A DNA stretch of 64,000 nt from the NCBI GenBank assembly GCA_029168955.1, contig JAPDOI010000066.1, forward strand, positions 992,501 through 1,056,500, written 5' to 3'. Position 1 is the stretch's first letter. Each line of letters begins with the position of its first letter. Shown here piece by piece: positions 31,335 to 42,763 of the stretch. The position numbers and the translations under genes are program-made. The stretch is from Aplectana chamaeleonis. Taxonomy: Eukaryota; Nematoda; Chromadorea; Rhabditida; Cosmocercidae. The notes under the pieces were generated by a model. The model was not told the origin of the DNA and did no database searches. It was given only the letters and a program-made list of their open reading frames with translations.

Positions 31335-31783
31335 AGGCAGTGTTGACGACAAAATTCACTTCTAATATTTCCACGGTTTACCGAAGGTCTGGTGCCCTAT
31401 ATAGCAAAGCATGCTTAAAATGAACGCGAAAGCCGCGTTTTTAAGCCAAAATAGGCCCTTCCTTGTTTACGTTGATTTTTCAGCGTGGCGGAATTGACCG
31501 CTATAAAGGATGATGCCTATTAGTGCAATCAGGCGATCAGCTCACTTATCAGCACTTGCCTGACTTGATCATTCCTTTAATCTGAATCTTCATTTGTTCA
31601 TATCGAGGGGGCGGAACTAGAGCACGGGGCGGTTTTGGAACACCAAAACGCTTGTTTGCAGCTGTTATTTTGCCACTCCTGGCTCGTTTTCTACCGTTCT
31701 TTCAACAATGGGAGCCAAGAATCCTTCTCGCCTATAATTTCACTGTGGAAAGTCACTGATGATGTTCATCGTGAACGCTTCCT
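31335..31783. mobile_element. TTAA MITE, subfamily C, copy 2
   Basis: Ends AGGCAGTGTTGACGA and ATCGTGAACGCTTCCT, flanked by TTGA (a decayed TTAA) and TTAA (31784-31787). Same interior as 27248-27700 in the same orientation. Confidence 0.8.
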
Positions 31784-31787
31784 TTAA

Positions 31788-32936
31788 ATTGGGGAGGAAC
31801 ATAGCGCGTGCCTCACGAGCCAGAAGGGATAAGAAACCCGATTGTTACAGAAGAAACGTGCGCTATTCTTCCGAATTAGGCATAGACTCTCCTTTATTTC
31901 CGAGCTGCTCGCAGTCGTATTATCAATATCGTAAATGCGAAGCAGTTGTTTTTCGAGAAAAACAATAATGAAAATGAAGAAATCATTCTCAAAACCGCGC
32001 CGCTCCTATGATAGAGATACAGAAAGGTGCAAGTAGCGGGGAAATGAAGGCTATATACCATATTATCTCCCTCATCGATTCGCGAATATTCGGATTTGAG
32101 GTACACGATAAGCCGTAAGGAACGAACACATTGGTTCGTATCACAGGGGTCCTTCGAGATCGACCAAGTTCTCCTTCCGCCACCTTTAAAAGGCAGTGTT
32201 CGCGATGAAAATCACCTCGGGTTTTCCCACGAAAATGAGAAATCAAGAGTCTGTTGGGACCAGACCTGAAGAAAAAAAAACAAAAATCTCTTAAAAACAG
32301 CGAAAGTTGCGACTCTCTTTGCTTCAGTTACTTAATGTTAGGGTTGGACGAGGCTGGAATCAATGAATTAACAAAAAGGTAGCAAGAAAAACCCTCAAGA
32401 TCAACCCTAGAAAATTGAATGGAAAGAATGAGGTGAACGAAAAAGAAAACAAGGAACAGGTAGGGATCAGAGGTGTGCGGAAAATTCTTTTCAGTAAATT
32501 TCTTACCGAAACTTTTTACCGATTTTTTTTCGGTAAATACGGTAAAAACGGTAAATTCGGTGAAAATTCTGACTTCGACTTTAGCACATATCCTATACGA
32601 TAGCACAAATGACCAATAATATTTATGTATCATTTTTAACAGTGCATGAAGATAATGCAGATAATGAGTGAGTTTACATATTAAACTGAGTTCAACGGCT
32701 GAACCCGATCAGCGGGACGTTGATTTAGAAGAATAGTAACAGTTCAAAACTTTCTTTCGTCAAGGCCTTTCTGTAGTCACTCAAAATCAGGCCAGGTGAG
32801 AGAAAGATCCTTTCCGTCTCAACTGTGCCAGGAGGCGCGCAAAAATACTTACTGGTCAGTGAGGAAAGGTGCGGGTACGATGATTTCACAACGTTGTCGT
32901 TCACGAACTGCGGTGGATTCAGTGTTGTGTCCGGGG
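31788..32936. other. Unassigned, with solo transposon ends
   Basis: A TTAA MITE-like left end (AGGCAGTGTTCGCGATGA) lies at 32190 and a hAT-like end (CAGAGGTGTGCGGAAAATTC) at 32468. Neither has a partner. The latter is followed by CGGTAAA-rich repeats to about 32565. No gene seen. Confidence 0.5.
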
Positions 32937-34072
32937 CAGGGCTGTGCGGAACTGTTCCGTTTCCGATTCCGTATTTCCGGTGTTTTTCGAGCTGTTCCGT
33001 TCCGCTTCCGTTTCCGAGTTTTTGGGCCCGGAAACGGAATAACTTAGTGCCACACGATCTGTGATAGTGGGTCTAGGCTAGGATTCTCGAAGGTTTCATG
33101 AGACACTGAAGACAACATCCGACCTCTCCGTGTTCAAGCGAGTATCTGAGCTTGGCTGAGATCATAAACGAAGTTTGGGGGCCTGAGCTCGGAATTCTAT
33201 AAAATGATGACACGAAATGGGTATGGCAGGAATCTGAACGCCTTTCGAGGATTTCTCCTTGAAAGTACGTAGCTTTTCTCTGAGATTCAATGGATTCGTG
33301 AAACTTTTCTTCTTGATTCTACTTTTTCGCTTGTTTACCGCCACGGCAGCAACAAAAATCGAGATATGTAGTTTTGTTTTTGCACGTGCAGCCAGTCTTC
33401 CAGAAAGGAGTCTCGTCAAAGACAGGTGGAGGTGACCACGGGCAGCGGTGAGGCTCGTTTGAGGCAGATCATAGGGGAACTTCCCATGTCGCCGTAGAGT
33501 TTTTTCTTTTATTTTTCAAATTCAATGGTTTGATATCCACTCCAATAGGCAAATATGGTTCGAAAGAAGAGAAAGTAGTCGCTGATCATCTAAAAATGGA
33601 CTTTTGATCAACCTTGAAGGATACCTGGTGTCGCTTGGACTGCTTTCTGGGGGACAGGCTGAACACCAGAGGTGTGCGGCTACGACAAAAAAAAATTGGG
33701 CATACGGCAACGGCGAATCCCAAGACGGCCAGCAAATTGCAGTCGGCTAACGGCAATTACTGCACACCTCTGATGGGCGGCTACAGATAATAAGTATTTT
33801 TAGAGGTTGCCTATTCGGATTTCCAGAAGCGAGACTTCGAAATCGTTGAATGCCTCGTAGTGACATTATTTAGAGTAAGTATTAGTTTATTGACTGAAAT
33901 TATTGGTTATTTAAATAGAGCTGCGGACAATGAGCAGCAGCGAAGCGTGGAAATGAGGAAACCCAATTATTTGGTCTCTTCCGTTTCCGTTTCCGGATTT
34001 CCGTTTCCGGCGTTTTTTGACCATTTTTCTTCCGTTTCCGAAAATCTTGAAAAAGATTTCCGCACAGCCCTG
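32937..34072. mobile_element. hAT-type element 1, exact 8-bp duplication
   Basis: 1,136 bp with ends CAGGGCTGTGCGGAA and its inverse, flanked by GTCCGGGG at 32929-32936 and 34073-34080. Both ends carry multiple copies of the subterminal word GGAAACGGAA. An 8-bp duplication with CAG...CTG ends is the hAT pattern. A second member in opposite orientation is at 51838-53700. No transposase is recognisable. Confidence 0.9.
33667..33772. mobile_element. 106-bp element with hAT-like ends inside hAT element 1
   Basis: Begins CAGAGGTGTGCGGC and ends TGCACACCTCTG. The flanking 8-mers do not match, so it may be old or part of the host element. Confidence 0.5.
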
Positions 34073-34080
34073 GTCCGGGG

Positions 34081-34554
34081 GCTCCGAAAAGAATTGTTCC
34101 TGTTCCCAAAATATCTGCTTCAGGACTCTGTTGCAAACCTGTTAAGATACAAAAGGTGAAGAGATCGTTTGAACATTCAAAAAGTAGGCAGTAGGGTTAA
34201 GAAGAGTAACAAAAGAAGGATGAAGAAGGTTACGCGCCAAAGGCTCGCCATAACAGTAGCAAACCCATGAAATACGAGTAGGTAGGCCGACTGGGCGAAA
34301 AACACCCTATCGAAGTGGCTACGATTGCTTCTAATATTGATCGAAATGTGTGAATCAACTGTCTTTTGTAATTTGCCACTAAAATCATCCACATCCCAGA
34401 AAATTCGTCACAAGAAAAACGGGCTGGTTGTTTGGGACGGGTTGGTCTGGCTACCTTGCATCAGTTTCTGGCAATTCCTGGCGCGGCAATTCCATTTTTC
34501 AAGTATTTTTCGAATTGATCGGAAACGTCAACATTTCGAGTATCCGCCATAAAG
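34081..34554. other. Unassigned spacer
   Basis: No repeat partner and no gene recognised. Confidence 0.4.
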
Positions 34555-35623
34555 AATCACTAGCGAGACCTAGCGAAGTTTTCGCTCAAGAAAGCTTTTA
34601 CGTGGGCCAACTTCCTGAGGCAGATAACGGTGTTGACTGACTTTCCCCTACCCGAGAGTTGCTGTTCGTATGGACTCTACTGAGCAGAACAGGCTGCCGG
34701 ACATTTACAGCAGTGCGTGGGGAATGAAAATGTGAGATCAAAAAGCAAAACATAAGAAGCCAGCGGTAGATCGTCGGTAGCTACCGGCATCACATTTACG
34801 ACCCCTTCCTACCCTCCTCCCTTTATATCGCAACACACTGTCCTTTCTTCCGATTTGTAAAGCTCCCAAGCATAGGTTCGTTGGAGTGGAGACAGCAGTT
34901 CGAGAGGTGAAGATTGTTTAGGATACCTGAGTGGGGAATGGTGAAGGTTCCCTATAGGCTTGCAACTTCAAAATTTGACATTTTCTCAATCCTCTTTTTT
35001 TGCATTCAGTATACTTTTCTTTTTAATCATTAATTTTGAAATTTTTTTTCTTTAGATGACCTCCTTTTGAAATTCACTATTCTTAATGAAATAATCTGCC
35101 TAGGTCATGAAAAATTTCCTTTGAGCTGTCTTGGAATCAAAATTTTTCGGAAAAATTTTCCAAGCGATTTTTGAAAAACTACCCGTTTTTCGCTCATAAA
35201 AATTTCGCCTATTGAGACGAATCTTTGAACGGAGCTGCTTCCAAAGTCTCCATGAAATTTTGCGTCAATGATGTTTTCATTTTGAGAAAAATACGCTTCC
35301 AGTCTCTTAGCCGATTTCAATTTATGAAGTAACGTTTCTTTCACCAAAAGCAATCAGTTTTTCGTCCATAACTTTTTAACCCTAGAATATAGCCCTTTGG
35401 TAAAGGTTGTTTCGGAATCCACATAAAATTTTGCATCGGATAGCGTTTTCAGTTTTGAAAAATTGCGTTCCCCTTCTACCAGCCGATTTCACTTTAAAGA
35501 GTGAATTTTTTTTGCCTAAAATTATCGGTTTGTCGTCCATACCTTTATGTGCTTGGAAATAGACCTCTTGTGAAAGTTGTTCTCAAAATCTCGATGGAAT
35601 TCTGCGTCGACTGGTGTTTCCAG

Positions 35624-37280
35624 GGGCCGTATTCATCATTGAAATGCCGGGTAAATCATACTTTACTTTTACCTTATCCGGAGCCGATTACTTACTCACC
35701 GTGAAACGGCATTCACCAACACTTACTTACCCGGGTAACATTCCGCGCAAAATGTGTACCGCGTGCACCCACTGAAACACTCAATAGGCGTCGTCATTTC
35801 ACAAATTTTTCAACGATTCACTATTTGATTTATTTAAGGAAGCTAGAGAGAAGTGCATGGGTTGCGTGATTAATAAAAACTTCACAGTAGATCATAGAGT
35901 TCACTTCATTTATAGAAAATACCATCATTTTACATTACTTCCTTTTTCATTTCTTCTAGCAAGATTTTTTCAATGGTACTCGTTTGTTTTTCTTTATCGG
36001 TGTTCAACTGTATGATAGAATATTTCTTCTATGAGTATTACATAGGTGGTAGCCAAAGCTTCCTGCCATTCTTTTTTGTGTTTTTTTTTCGGCGCAGTTC
36101 TTCAACTGAATTTGATATACCGTCCAAGGCTTTTTTGAGCTTTCAACTACTCGTGGTGGGTCATGAATGTTTGGTCGAGATTTGGGTAATTTTCTGGAAT
36201 TGCTCACTGATCAGCCAACGATAAATATACCTCTTTCTGCGGAAAACAGCGACGAAAAAAGCCAAAGAATCTTTCTTTGTATCGAATCGTGCTGACCTGA
36301 TTCTTGAAAAAATGTTCTCTCCAATAGTTTATTGGGTAGTATGTAACATATAATTGGAAATGCAGCTCTTCCTTTGTCGTATACTGCTGGGAATTTTCTT
36401 GTGAAATGTGTTTCATTGCGATTAGTCAACTACTTTTTGGAAACTCGGAGAAAAAAAAATTGGTTGAAAAAAAAGGAGATTATTCGCAAGTTCTTTATGG
36501 TGAATGAAAATTTTTTGTGTAGAATTATGTTGTGCAGTGTTCTCAAACACATTACCCAAAAGAAGCTTTGGAATGCCAAAATATTCGCTAATTAAGCTAC
36601 AAATTGAATTCGAGCATCAAGTTCGCAAGTTACCGAGTTCTATAGTGAGCTTCAAAAATTTATATTATAAAGGAACTATTGTGCTTCCGAATGCTATACT
36701 TCTAATATATGACCTTAGAAATCCGATGGGACTAGGAAAATTATTTTCGCAGAACTTTAATTTTTTGTCAACTCAATATAAGCCTATTTAGTTGGAGTTC
36801 GGTGAAGAATCACGCGAAGAGCATAAAGCCGAAGAAAGAGAAGTTTCTTGGTTGAGTCTCCTGATGCATTCAAATTTAGTAAATATACCAAGTGAACAGA
36901 AGGAAGGAAAGTTCACCGCTTTTCCACGACTTACAATAAAATCCTATGAGAACGCGTGCGTAAAAAACTGAAAACTTTTCGTCTATGGAAAGCAACGCGT
37001 TGAAGTAGTCATAAAAAGACAAACATAACTTTTAAGGAAAGGATTAGAACAATTTGTCGATGAAGATATTGCGCTCCATTGCTAATTCTGCTACGAATCT
37101 TGGAACGTAGCAGCTGCAGCTGGCTGGGAGTAAAATATACCCGACCACATACGTCGGGTAAAATTTACCTGGCTTTTTGCACGAAAATCCCGAGTAAGTA
37201 AGCGTGTGAATACCGGGTAAGAGCCAAATTCAAGGGACTTTACACTTACCTCGCGGGTAAATCATTGATGAATACGGCCC
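35624..37280. mobile_element. Harbinger-like element, 3-bp duplication
   Basis: 1,657 bp with ends GGGCCGTATTCATCA and TGATGAATACGGCCC, flanked by CAG at 35621-35623 and 37281-37283. The opposite arm of the surrounding foldback reads through one CTG at 37762-37764, giving the empty site. Ends starting GGGC and a 3-bp duplication resemble PIF/Harbinger elements. Internal frames (up to 95 codons, 36504-36791) are not recognisable as a transposase. Confidence 0.8.
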
Positions 37281-37438
37281 CAGTTTGAAAAAATAGTTTC
37301 TCGATCCTTCAGCCTAAATCATTTTACGAAACACCGGTTTTTCGCCTATAACTCTACAACCGTTAAAGATATGGTTCTGGATAAGGTTGTTTTTGAAATC
37401 TACGTAAAATTCTGCGTCGAATGACAAATCGGTGTCCG

Positions 37439-37606
37439 AACTTTACTTGCTCCATAAGCCAGCCAGGTCGGTGGAGCCGAGCTCCATAGTTATCTCCATA
37501 GGGTGTTCTCGCCTCTATGGTGTAACTAGGAGACGCAGAGTTCTCCTGGAGCCTAAAACGGAGCTCGGCCCCACCGACCTGGCTGGCTTATGGAGCAAGC
37601 AAAGTT
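37439..37606. repeat. Inverted repeat at the foldback centre
   Basis: 48-bp ends (TTGCTCCATAAGCCAGCCAG ... GAGCTC and inverse) around about 70 bp, precisely at the symmetry centre of the foldback. It may be a separate MITE or the original tip of the palindrome. Confidence 0.85.
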
Positions 37607-38579
37607 AGGGAACCCGATATGTCGTTCGACGCAGAATATTACGTAGATTTCAGCAACAACCTTCACCAGCACACTATCTTTAATGTTGTAGAGTTATAGG
37701 CGAAACACCTGTGTTTCGTAAAATGATTTAGGCTGAAGGATCGAGAAAATATTTCTCCAAACTGAAAACACCAGTCGACGCAGAATTCCATCTAGATTTG
37801 GAAAACAGCCTCCACCAGAGGTCTATCTTTTAGCGCAAAAAAGTTATGGACGAAAAACCGATAATTTCAGGCGAAAAAAAATGCATTTTATAAACTGAAA
37901 TCGGCTGGCAGAAGGGGAAGTCTTTTATGAAAATGAAAACGCTGTCCGATGCAGAATTTCAAGGGGATCCTAAAAACAACCTTCACCAAATGGCTGTCTT
38001 TTAGGGTAAAAAAGTTATGGCTGAAAAACCGGCAGTGACACCCACCCAATCTTGAAAATGACTTGCATGAGTGTTGGGCCACTTTCATTCTTTTTCGGAG
38101 CGTTTCACCGGTTGTCACCGTTTTCCCAATGGTGAAGGTTCCCCACTTGACCTGCCCAGGGGTGATGGTTGGTGGAGTACATGGCTCCACCCAACGAAAC
38201 TATGCTCCCAAGCCAATGTTCTCGCATTACTATCTCGGTCATTATAAGGAAAAACGTGTTATTTCCCTAACTGACGAACGCCATGCCCTTGCTCACAGTA
38301 AATGAAATATGTACCTACGTGGATGATTCTTTCGAGAAGCAGATTTCAATAAGCTCAGACTTTCAGCGTATATCAAACTAATTTGTGGAAGTCAGTAAAT
38401 CGAAATGACTGAGCGGTTGTAATGGGTGGCGAACAGAGAAGATGCGGGTGTGGAGCTGCTGTTTGTTTCCTGAGATTGGCAAGGAAATGTCTCCGGAGCG
38501 CTGCGCCCTCCTCAAAACGAGTCACACGCTTCTCAAGATACACGTTTTCCTATCTGTTTCCTTCGCTACAAAAAGTTAA

Positions 38580-39063
38580 AGGCAGTGTTCACGAAATAAA
38601 TCGTTTTTCTGTTTTCCGCCCATCTTGAAAACGGCTCCATGCTGATTCCAATGACATCTCTGAAATCGCACAAGACCTTCAGGGAGCGGAGTTATGGTCC
38701 CTCAAATATTGAGCTAAGGAAACATGGTGGACGAGTTGTCCGAGGCTTGTAACTTCCGTCTTTTGCAGCCGATGTATGCGAGCTGACCTGAGTAGAGAGA
38801 GAATTTGAGAATGAAGGGAAGGACGGGGCTATTGATCGGAAACGATCGCTCATCTCACAATCTCGAGCATTCATTTGTTCACGTCGGTGGGTGTGGAAAG
38901 TGCATCTGGGGGTGACGAGCTGATGGGTGTCCAACTTTGAGGCCGTAGGGGACCGTTCCGAGCTCATTTTTCTCAGTTTTTTCAACGTTAGGGTTCCGCT
39001 AGGCCCGGCAGCTGCCGATCTCCACCAAAAAATCAGACATGGTTTTTATCGTGGACACTGCCT
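38580..39063. mobile_element. TTAA MITE, subfamily D, copy 1
   Basis: Ends AGGCAGTGTTCACGAA and CGTGGACACTGCCT, flanked by TTAA (38576-38579) and ATAA (39064-39067, one change). It sits in the leader of the composite repeat; copy 2 of that repeat has the uninterrupted AAAGGTTAAGATTTAGC at about 44038-44054. Relatives: 39519-40003, 61427-61912. The 97-codon minus-strand frame shared with 61541-61834 comes from sequence conservation of the MITE. Confidence 0.9.
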
Positions 39064-39116
39064 ATAAGAATTAGCATGAAAAATACAAAATCTCGTTTTC
39101 TAAATTTCTACACTCT

Positions 39117-39245
39117 TTGTGACGTCCTGCACACTACGATTGCGGTCCTGAAAACTTTCTATGGCCTCCTGCACTCTCCCACTGGGGACCTGTACACTTA
39201 CTATGACGTGCTGCGCACTTCCATTGGGGGCCTGCCAGAGTCAGG
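39117..39245. repeat. 42-bp tandem array B (about 3 copies)
   Basis: Units of the form GTCCTGCACTCTCCCACTGGG with the ACGTCCTGCACAC half, preceded by the same leader as array D (AAGAATTAGCATGAAAAAT against AAGATTTAGCATTAAAAAT). Confidence 0.85.
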
Positions 39246-39473
39246 CACACCGTTGTCCAGGACCTCGACGATGCTACGTCTCACTTCCCCCCCACCTAGG
39301 AGATCAAAAATTTGGAAAAATATTCGAAACTTTTACATCCCCATCAGGTCCTGAAAAAAAGTTTAACAGTTTTTGTGGTCAAAAAATTCAAAAAAAATAT
39401 ATTCCAACCTGGATTTCCAAAAAAATAGTTTCTGCACTTCCTATCCGACTGATTAGCCTCGGAAGCGATTTTT

Positions 39474-39518
39474 GTCGTGAACACTGCCCTTAAGGGCAGT
39501 GTTTTGACTTGCCCTTAA
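39474..39518. repeat. Two TTAA sites 21 bp apart with facing MITE ends
   Basis: A right MITE end (CGTGAACACTGCCC) meets TTAA at 39490-39493, then a 21-bp GGGCAGTGTTTTGACTTGCCC, then TTAA at 39515-39518 and the left end of the next MITE. The left partner of the first end was not found. Confidence 0.7.
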
Positions 39519-40003
39519 AGGCAGTGTTCACGATAAAAATCATCTTTCTGTTTTTTATTTATCTTGAAAACGGTCCCATTCTGATTCCAATGATGTTTCT
39601 GAAATCGTGCCAGCCCTTCTGAGAACGGGGTTATGGTCCCTCAAAGACTGAGCTGGAGAAGCATGGTGGACGAGTTGTCCGAGGCTTGTAACTTCCGTCT
39701 TTTGCAGCCGATGTATGCGAGCTGACCTGAGTGAAGAGAGAAGCTGAGAATGAAGGGAAGAACGGGGCTAATGATTGGAAATCATCGCTCATCTGACGAT
39801 CCGAGCATTCATTTGTTCACGTGGGTGGGCGTGTGATGCGCTTTCGGGGTTTGCCTTGCGCTTGAAGTGGCAACTTCGGGCTCTTTTGAAGCTTTTCCTG
39901 GCTCGTTTTCTTGCGTTCTTTCGACGTCAACGTTACAGTGTGGCCCTCCACTACCCATTCCTAGTGAAAGCTGAAACACATTTTTTTATCGTGAACACTG
40001 CCT
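39519..40003. mobile_element. TTAA MITE, subfamily D, copy 2
   Basis: Ends AGGCAGTGTTCACGAT and ATCGTGAACACTGCCT, flanked by TTAA at 39515-39518 and 40004-40007. Interior shares GTTGTCCGAGGCTTGTAACT with the other subfamily D copies. Confidence 0.9.
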
Positions 40004-40007
40004 TTAA

Positions 40008-41574
40008 GCAACAACATCTGTATTGAGAAAGAAGTAATCGAAATTGCGACACAGATCGCCTCACAATCTCATGATGGCATAACGACGAAGAAAAATGTGG
40101 GCCAATTGAAGCAGAAATCAAAAAACACTGAATACTTGTTCCTTGCTCGCATTAGTTTTTTTCCAAATCTTGGTCGTGCAGTAAGCTTACAAAAAGTTAG
40201 TAATGATTAAAAAATGACGCAATAGGCGAGCTTCAGCTGATAGGAAATTTTTTTAGTGGAGGAAATTACGGTGAGGATGTAAAACGTTTTCTAACTTTTA
40301 ATGGATTCCCACTTCGGAATGAGGAAAACTCTGGCATATGCCGAGCATTATTCGGAGAAGTTTTGAACTTTCGATGACAGCTCACTAATCCCAACGCTTC
40401 ACGACACCTGGGTGCAAACCTAGTTGTTTGGGATCACTCAGGTTACGAGGGAAGAATGAATTATACACTATCGAATTTCAATGCATTTCGATGGAGTGAG
40501 TTTCTGTGAGAACAATGACTGATAGCACTATAAAATAGCAGATGCCGGCAGAAGTCTACATTTTGGCGGGTGAGAAACATCCAACTAGGTTTGCATCGAG
40601 ACCTTCGGGTGGGTGGAACCCTTTTGTGGGTGTGTGAACCTTCACAGGTTGAAAAAAGTTAGATTACCAACTAGCATTGTTCAAACAGAAGGGTTGCGAG
40701 CTCGGGTGGGAGAGGGGGTGTCACCGGCGGTGGTTGTGCGGGCACTTTACTGCGCAAAAGTGCCCGCAAAACCACCGCAGGTCGCGAACGCGGCTTGGTA
40801 TTGGAGCGCGATATTTTCGGCTGCTCGCCGCAGTGGTAAGTGAAACCCCTTGCTCTGGAATGCTCTGAATTGAGGAGTTTCCGAGCGAAATCGTGGTATT
40901 GAGTAGAAGGTAGCCCAAAGATGGAAATTCCACCATTAGGATCTTGAAGGTGCTTTTTTGAAAAAAAATTACCGTTGTCCAATTTTGGCCAAAGGCGCGG
41001 TTTAGGACAACGGTTTTACATAACGGTAAAACGTGTTTTAGGCGTTTTCCTTCGTGATTTTGAGGTGTTGGGAGGGGTGTTAGGTATCAGTTCATGGGGA
41101 ATTTCATGGGGAATCTGAATCTTTTTTTTTCAGAATTTTTAAAATCTGAAATTTTATGGTGTGACGTACGTTGTCCAATTTTCGAGGTGAAGAATTTGAG
41201 CGGTAGTAGGCCCGATTAATGGATGTAACTCGTCTTAAAATTTGTTTTATGTGCTAAAAATTTGAATGCTGCCAAAAATATGAATGTGTATTATATCGTT
41301 ATGTAAAGGTACTTTTCTCACATGTACTGTTGTGGTGCTGTACTAATGTTGTCTATTACAATATGTGCGACAACCACGTCCGAACCCCTCGTTCCACGAT
41401 CTATTTTCTTCACAGAAAGAGAAACCCAACTGAAAACATCCCCGACTTTTGAAAATTTTCGGCCTGAAGTTTTTACGTCCAACCTCCCACCTGAAAGAAT
41501 CTAAATTGCGAAAATTTTTACGTCCCCCTGTTGTCCAGTGGGACAGCGGCCGCCAGACCCTGGGGTCTGCACAC
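40008..41574. other. Unassigned, with one strong hairpin
   Basis: No gene recognised. A hairpin at about 40725-40781 pairs GCGGTGGTT.TGCGGGCACTT with AAGTGCCCGCA.AACCACCGC around an 8-nt loop. ACGTTGTCCAATTTT words near 40972 and 41167 face each other, suggesting an element of about 200 bp. Confidence 0.5.
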
Positions 41575-41860
41575 CCCTACTGAGGTCCCGCACACTTTAT
41601 AAGACGCTCAGCGCACATTTCCATTGGGGTCCTGCACACTTTATATGGCGTCCTGCACACTTCCATTTGGGTCCTGCACACTTCCATTTGGGTCCTGCAC
41701 ACTTTTTATGACGTCCTGCACACTCCCATTGGGGTTCTGCACACTTTATACGACGTCTTACACACTCCCATTGGGGTCCTGCACACTGTCTATAACGTCT
41801 GCACACTGCCCAAATCCTAGCGATTCTGTACAGCGTCCCGCACACTACTACATAATAAGC
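41575..41860. repeat. 42-bp tandem array C (about 7 copies)
   Basis: Same unit family: CCATTGGGGTCCTGCACAC and TTTATATGGCGTCCTGCACAC halves. It is followed after about 220 bp by a tail related to that behind array D (CCACGGACAAACTTGGTTG), so it is probably another copy of the composite repeat's 3' part. Confidence 0.9.
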
Positions 41861-41894
41861 TCTGGTGTATCCATAGTGAACTGTTGATTCCGAT

Positions 41895-41995
41895 TATCAC
41901 CAGCTGCGGAGCGGTGGCCTCGGTGAAATATAACTAATGATAAGGAGATTTCGACGAAAAAGCCACCGCTCCGCGCTGTGATAACCGAAAACATG
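41895..41995. repeat. Short inverted repeat
   Basis: CGATTATCACCAGCTGCGGAG and GCCACCGCTCCGC..GTGATAACCG pair across about 50 bp between array C and its tail. Probably a small MITE inserted in the tail region. Confidence 0.55.
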
Positions 41996-42162
41996 AGTTC
42001 ACTTGGAATGAAGCAGAGTCTACCTGTCGCTGCGATTAGAGCGTTGCCCCTCTAGCGCTAGATGGCTCATGGAGGTTTTCCTGACCAACGGCGAAATGTG
42101 CGCCCCACGGACAAACTTGGTTGTCCCGAGCCGCGCAAGAGGTGATTCAGGCTGATTTTTAG

Positions 42163-42481
<319 letters not shown>

Positions 42482-42763
42482 CTAGCGAGACCTAGCGAAG
42501 TTTTCGCTCACAGAAACTTTTGCGTGAGCCAACTACCTGAGACGGATTAGTTAGTTAGAACGGTGGCGACTGACTTCCGTCTAACCGAAAGTTGCTGTAC
42601 GTAGGTATGGACTCTCCTGAGCAGAGCAGGGTGCCGTACATTTACAGCAGGCCGTGGGGGTATCACAATGTGGGATCAAAAAGCAAAACATAAGAAGCCA
42701 GCAGTAAATCGTCGGTTGCTACCGGCATAAAATTCACAACCCCTTCTGCACTTCCTTCCCTTA

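Larger units (their letters stand above)
34872..38203. mobile_element. 3.3-kb foldback element, 10-bp duplication
   Basis: Flanked by GCTCCCAAGC at 34862-34871 and 38204-38213; the composite repeat reads across in copy 2. Ends are inverted (ATAGGTTCGTTGGAGTGG against ATAGTTTCGTTGGGTGGAG). The body is built of units of about 170 bp containing TTTTCG(C/T)C(C/T)ATAACT, head to tail on the left and inverted on the right. A 10-bp duplication suggests a Mutator-like or foldback mechanism. The terminal sequence recurs alone at 58321. Non-coding. Confidence 0.8.
34555..39260 (+). mobile_element. Composite mobile repeat, copy 1 (interrupted)
   Basis: The 5' block is 34555-34871 (starting ACTAGCGAGACCTAGCGAAG), then a foldback insertion, then the leader 38204-38579 and 39064-39116 with a TTAA MITE inserted in it, then a short 42-bp array (39117-39240). 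It matches copy 2 (42481-45337) in order and orientation. Shared leader words include AATCGAAATGACTGAGCGG and CGCCATGCCCTTG. No protein is encoded. The class is unknown; it might be a non-autonomous retrotransposon or Helitron-like element. Confidence 0.75.

Noticed and set aside
38692..38985. 97-codon minus-strand protein shared with 61541-61834
   Set aside because: Lies wholly within the subfamily D MITE, and a third copy (39519-40003) does not keep the frame.
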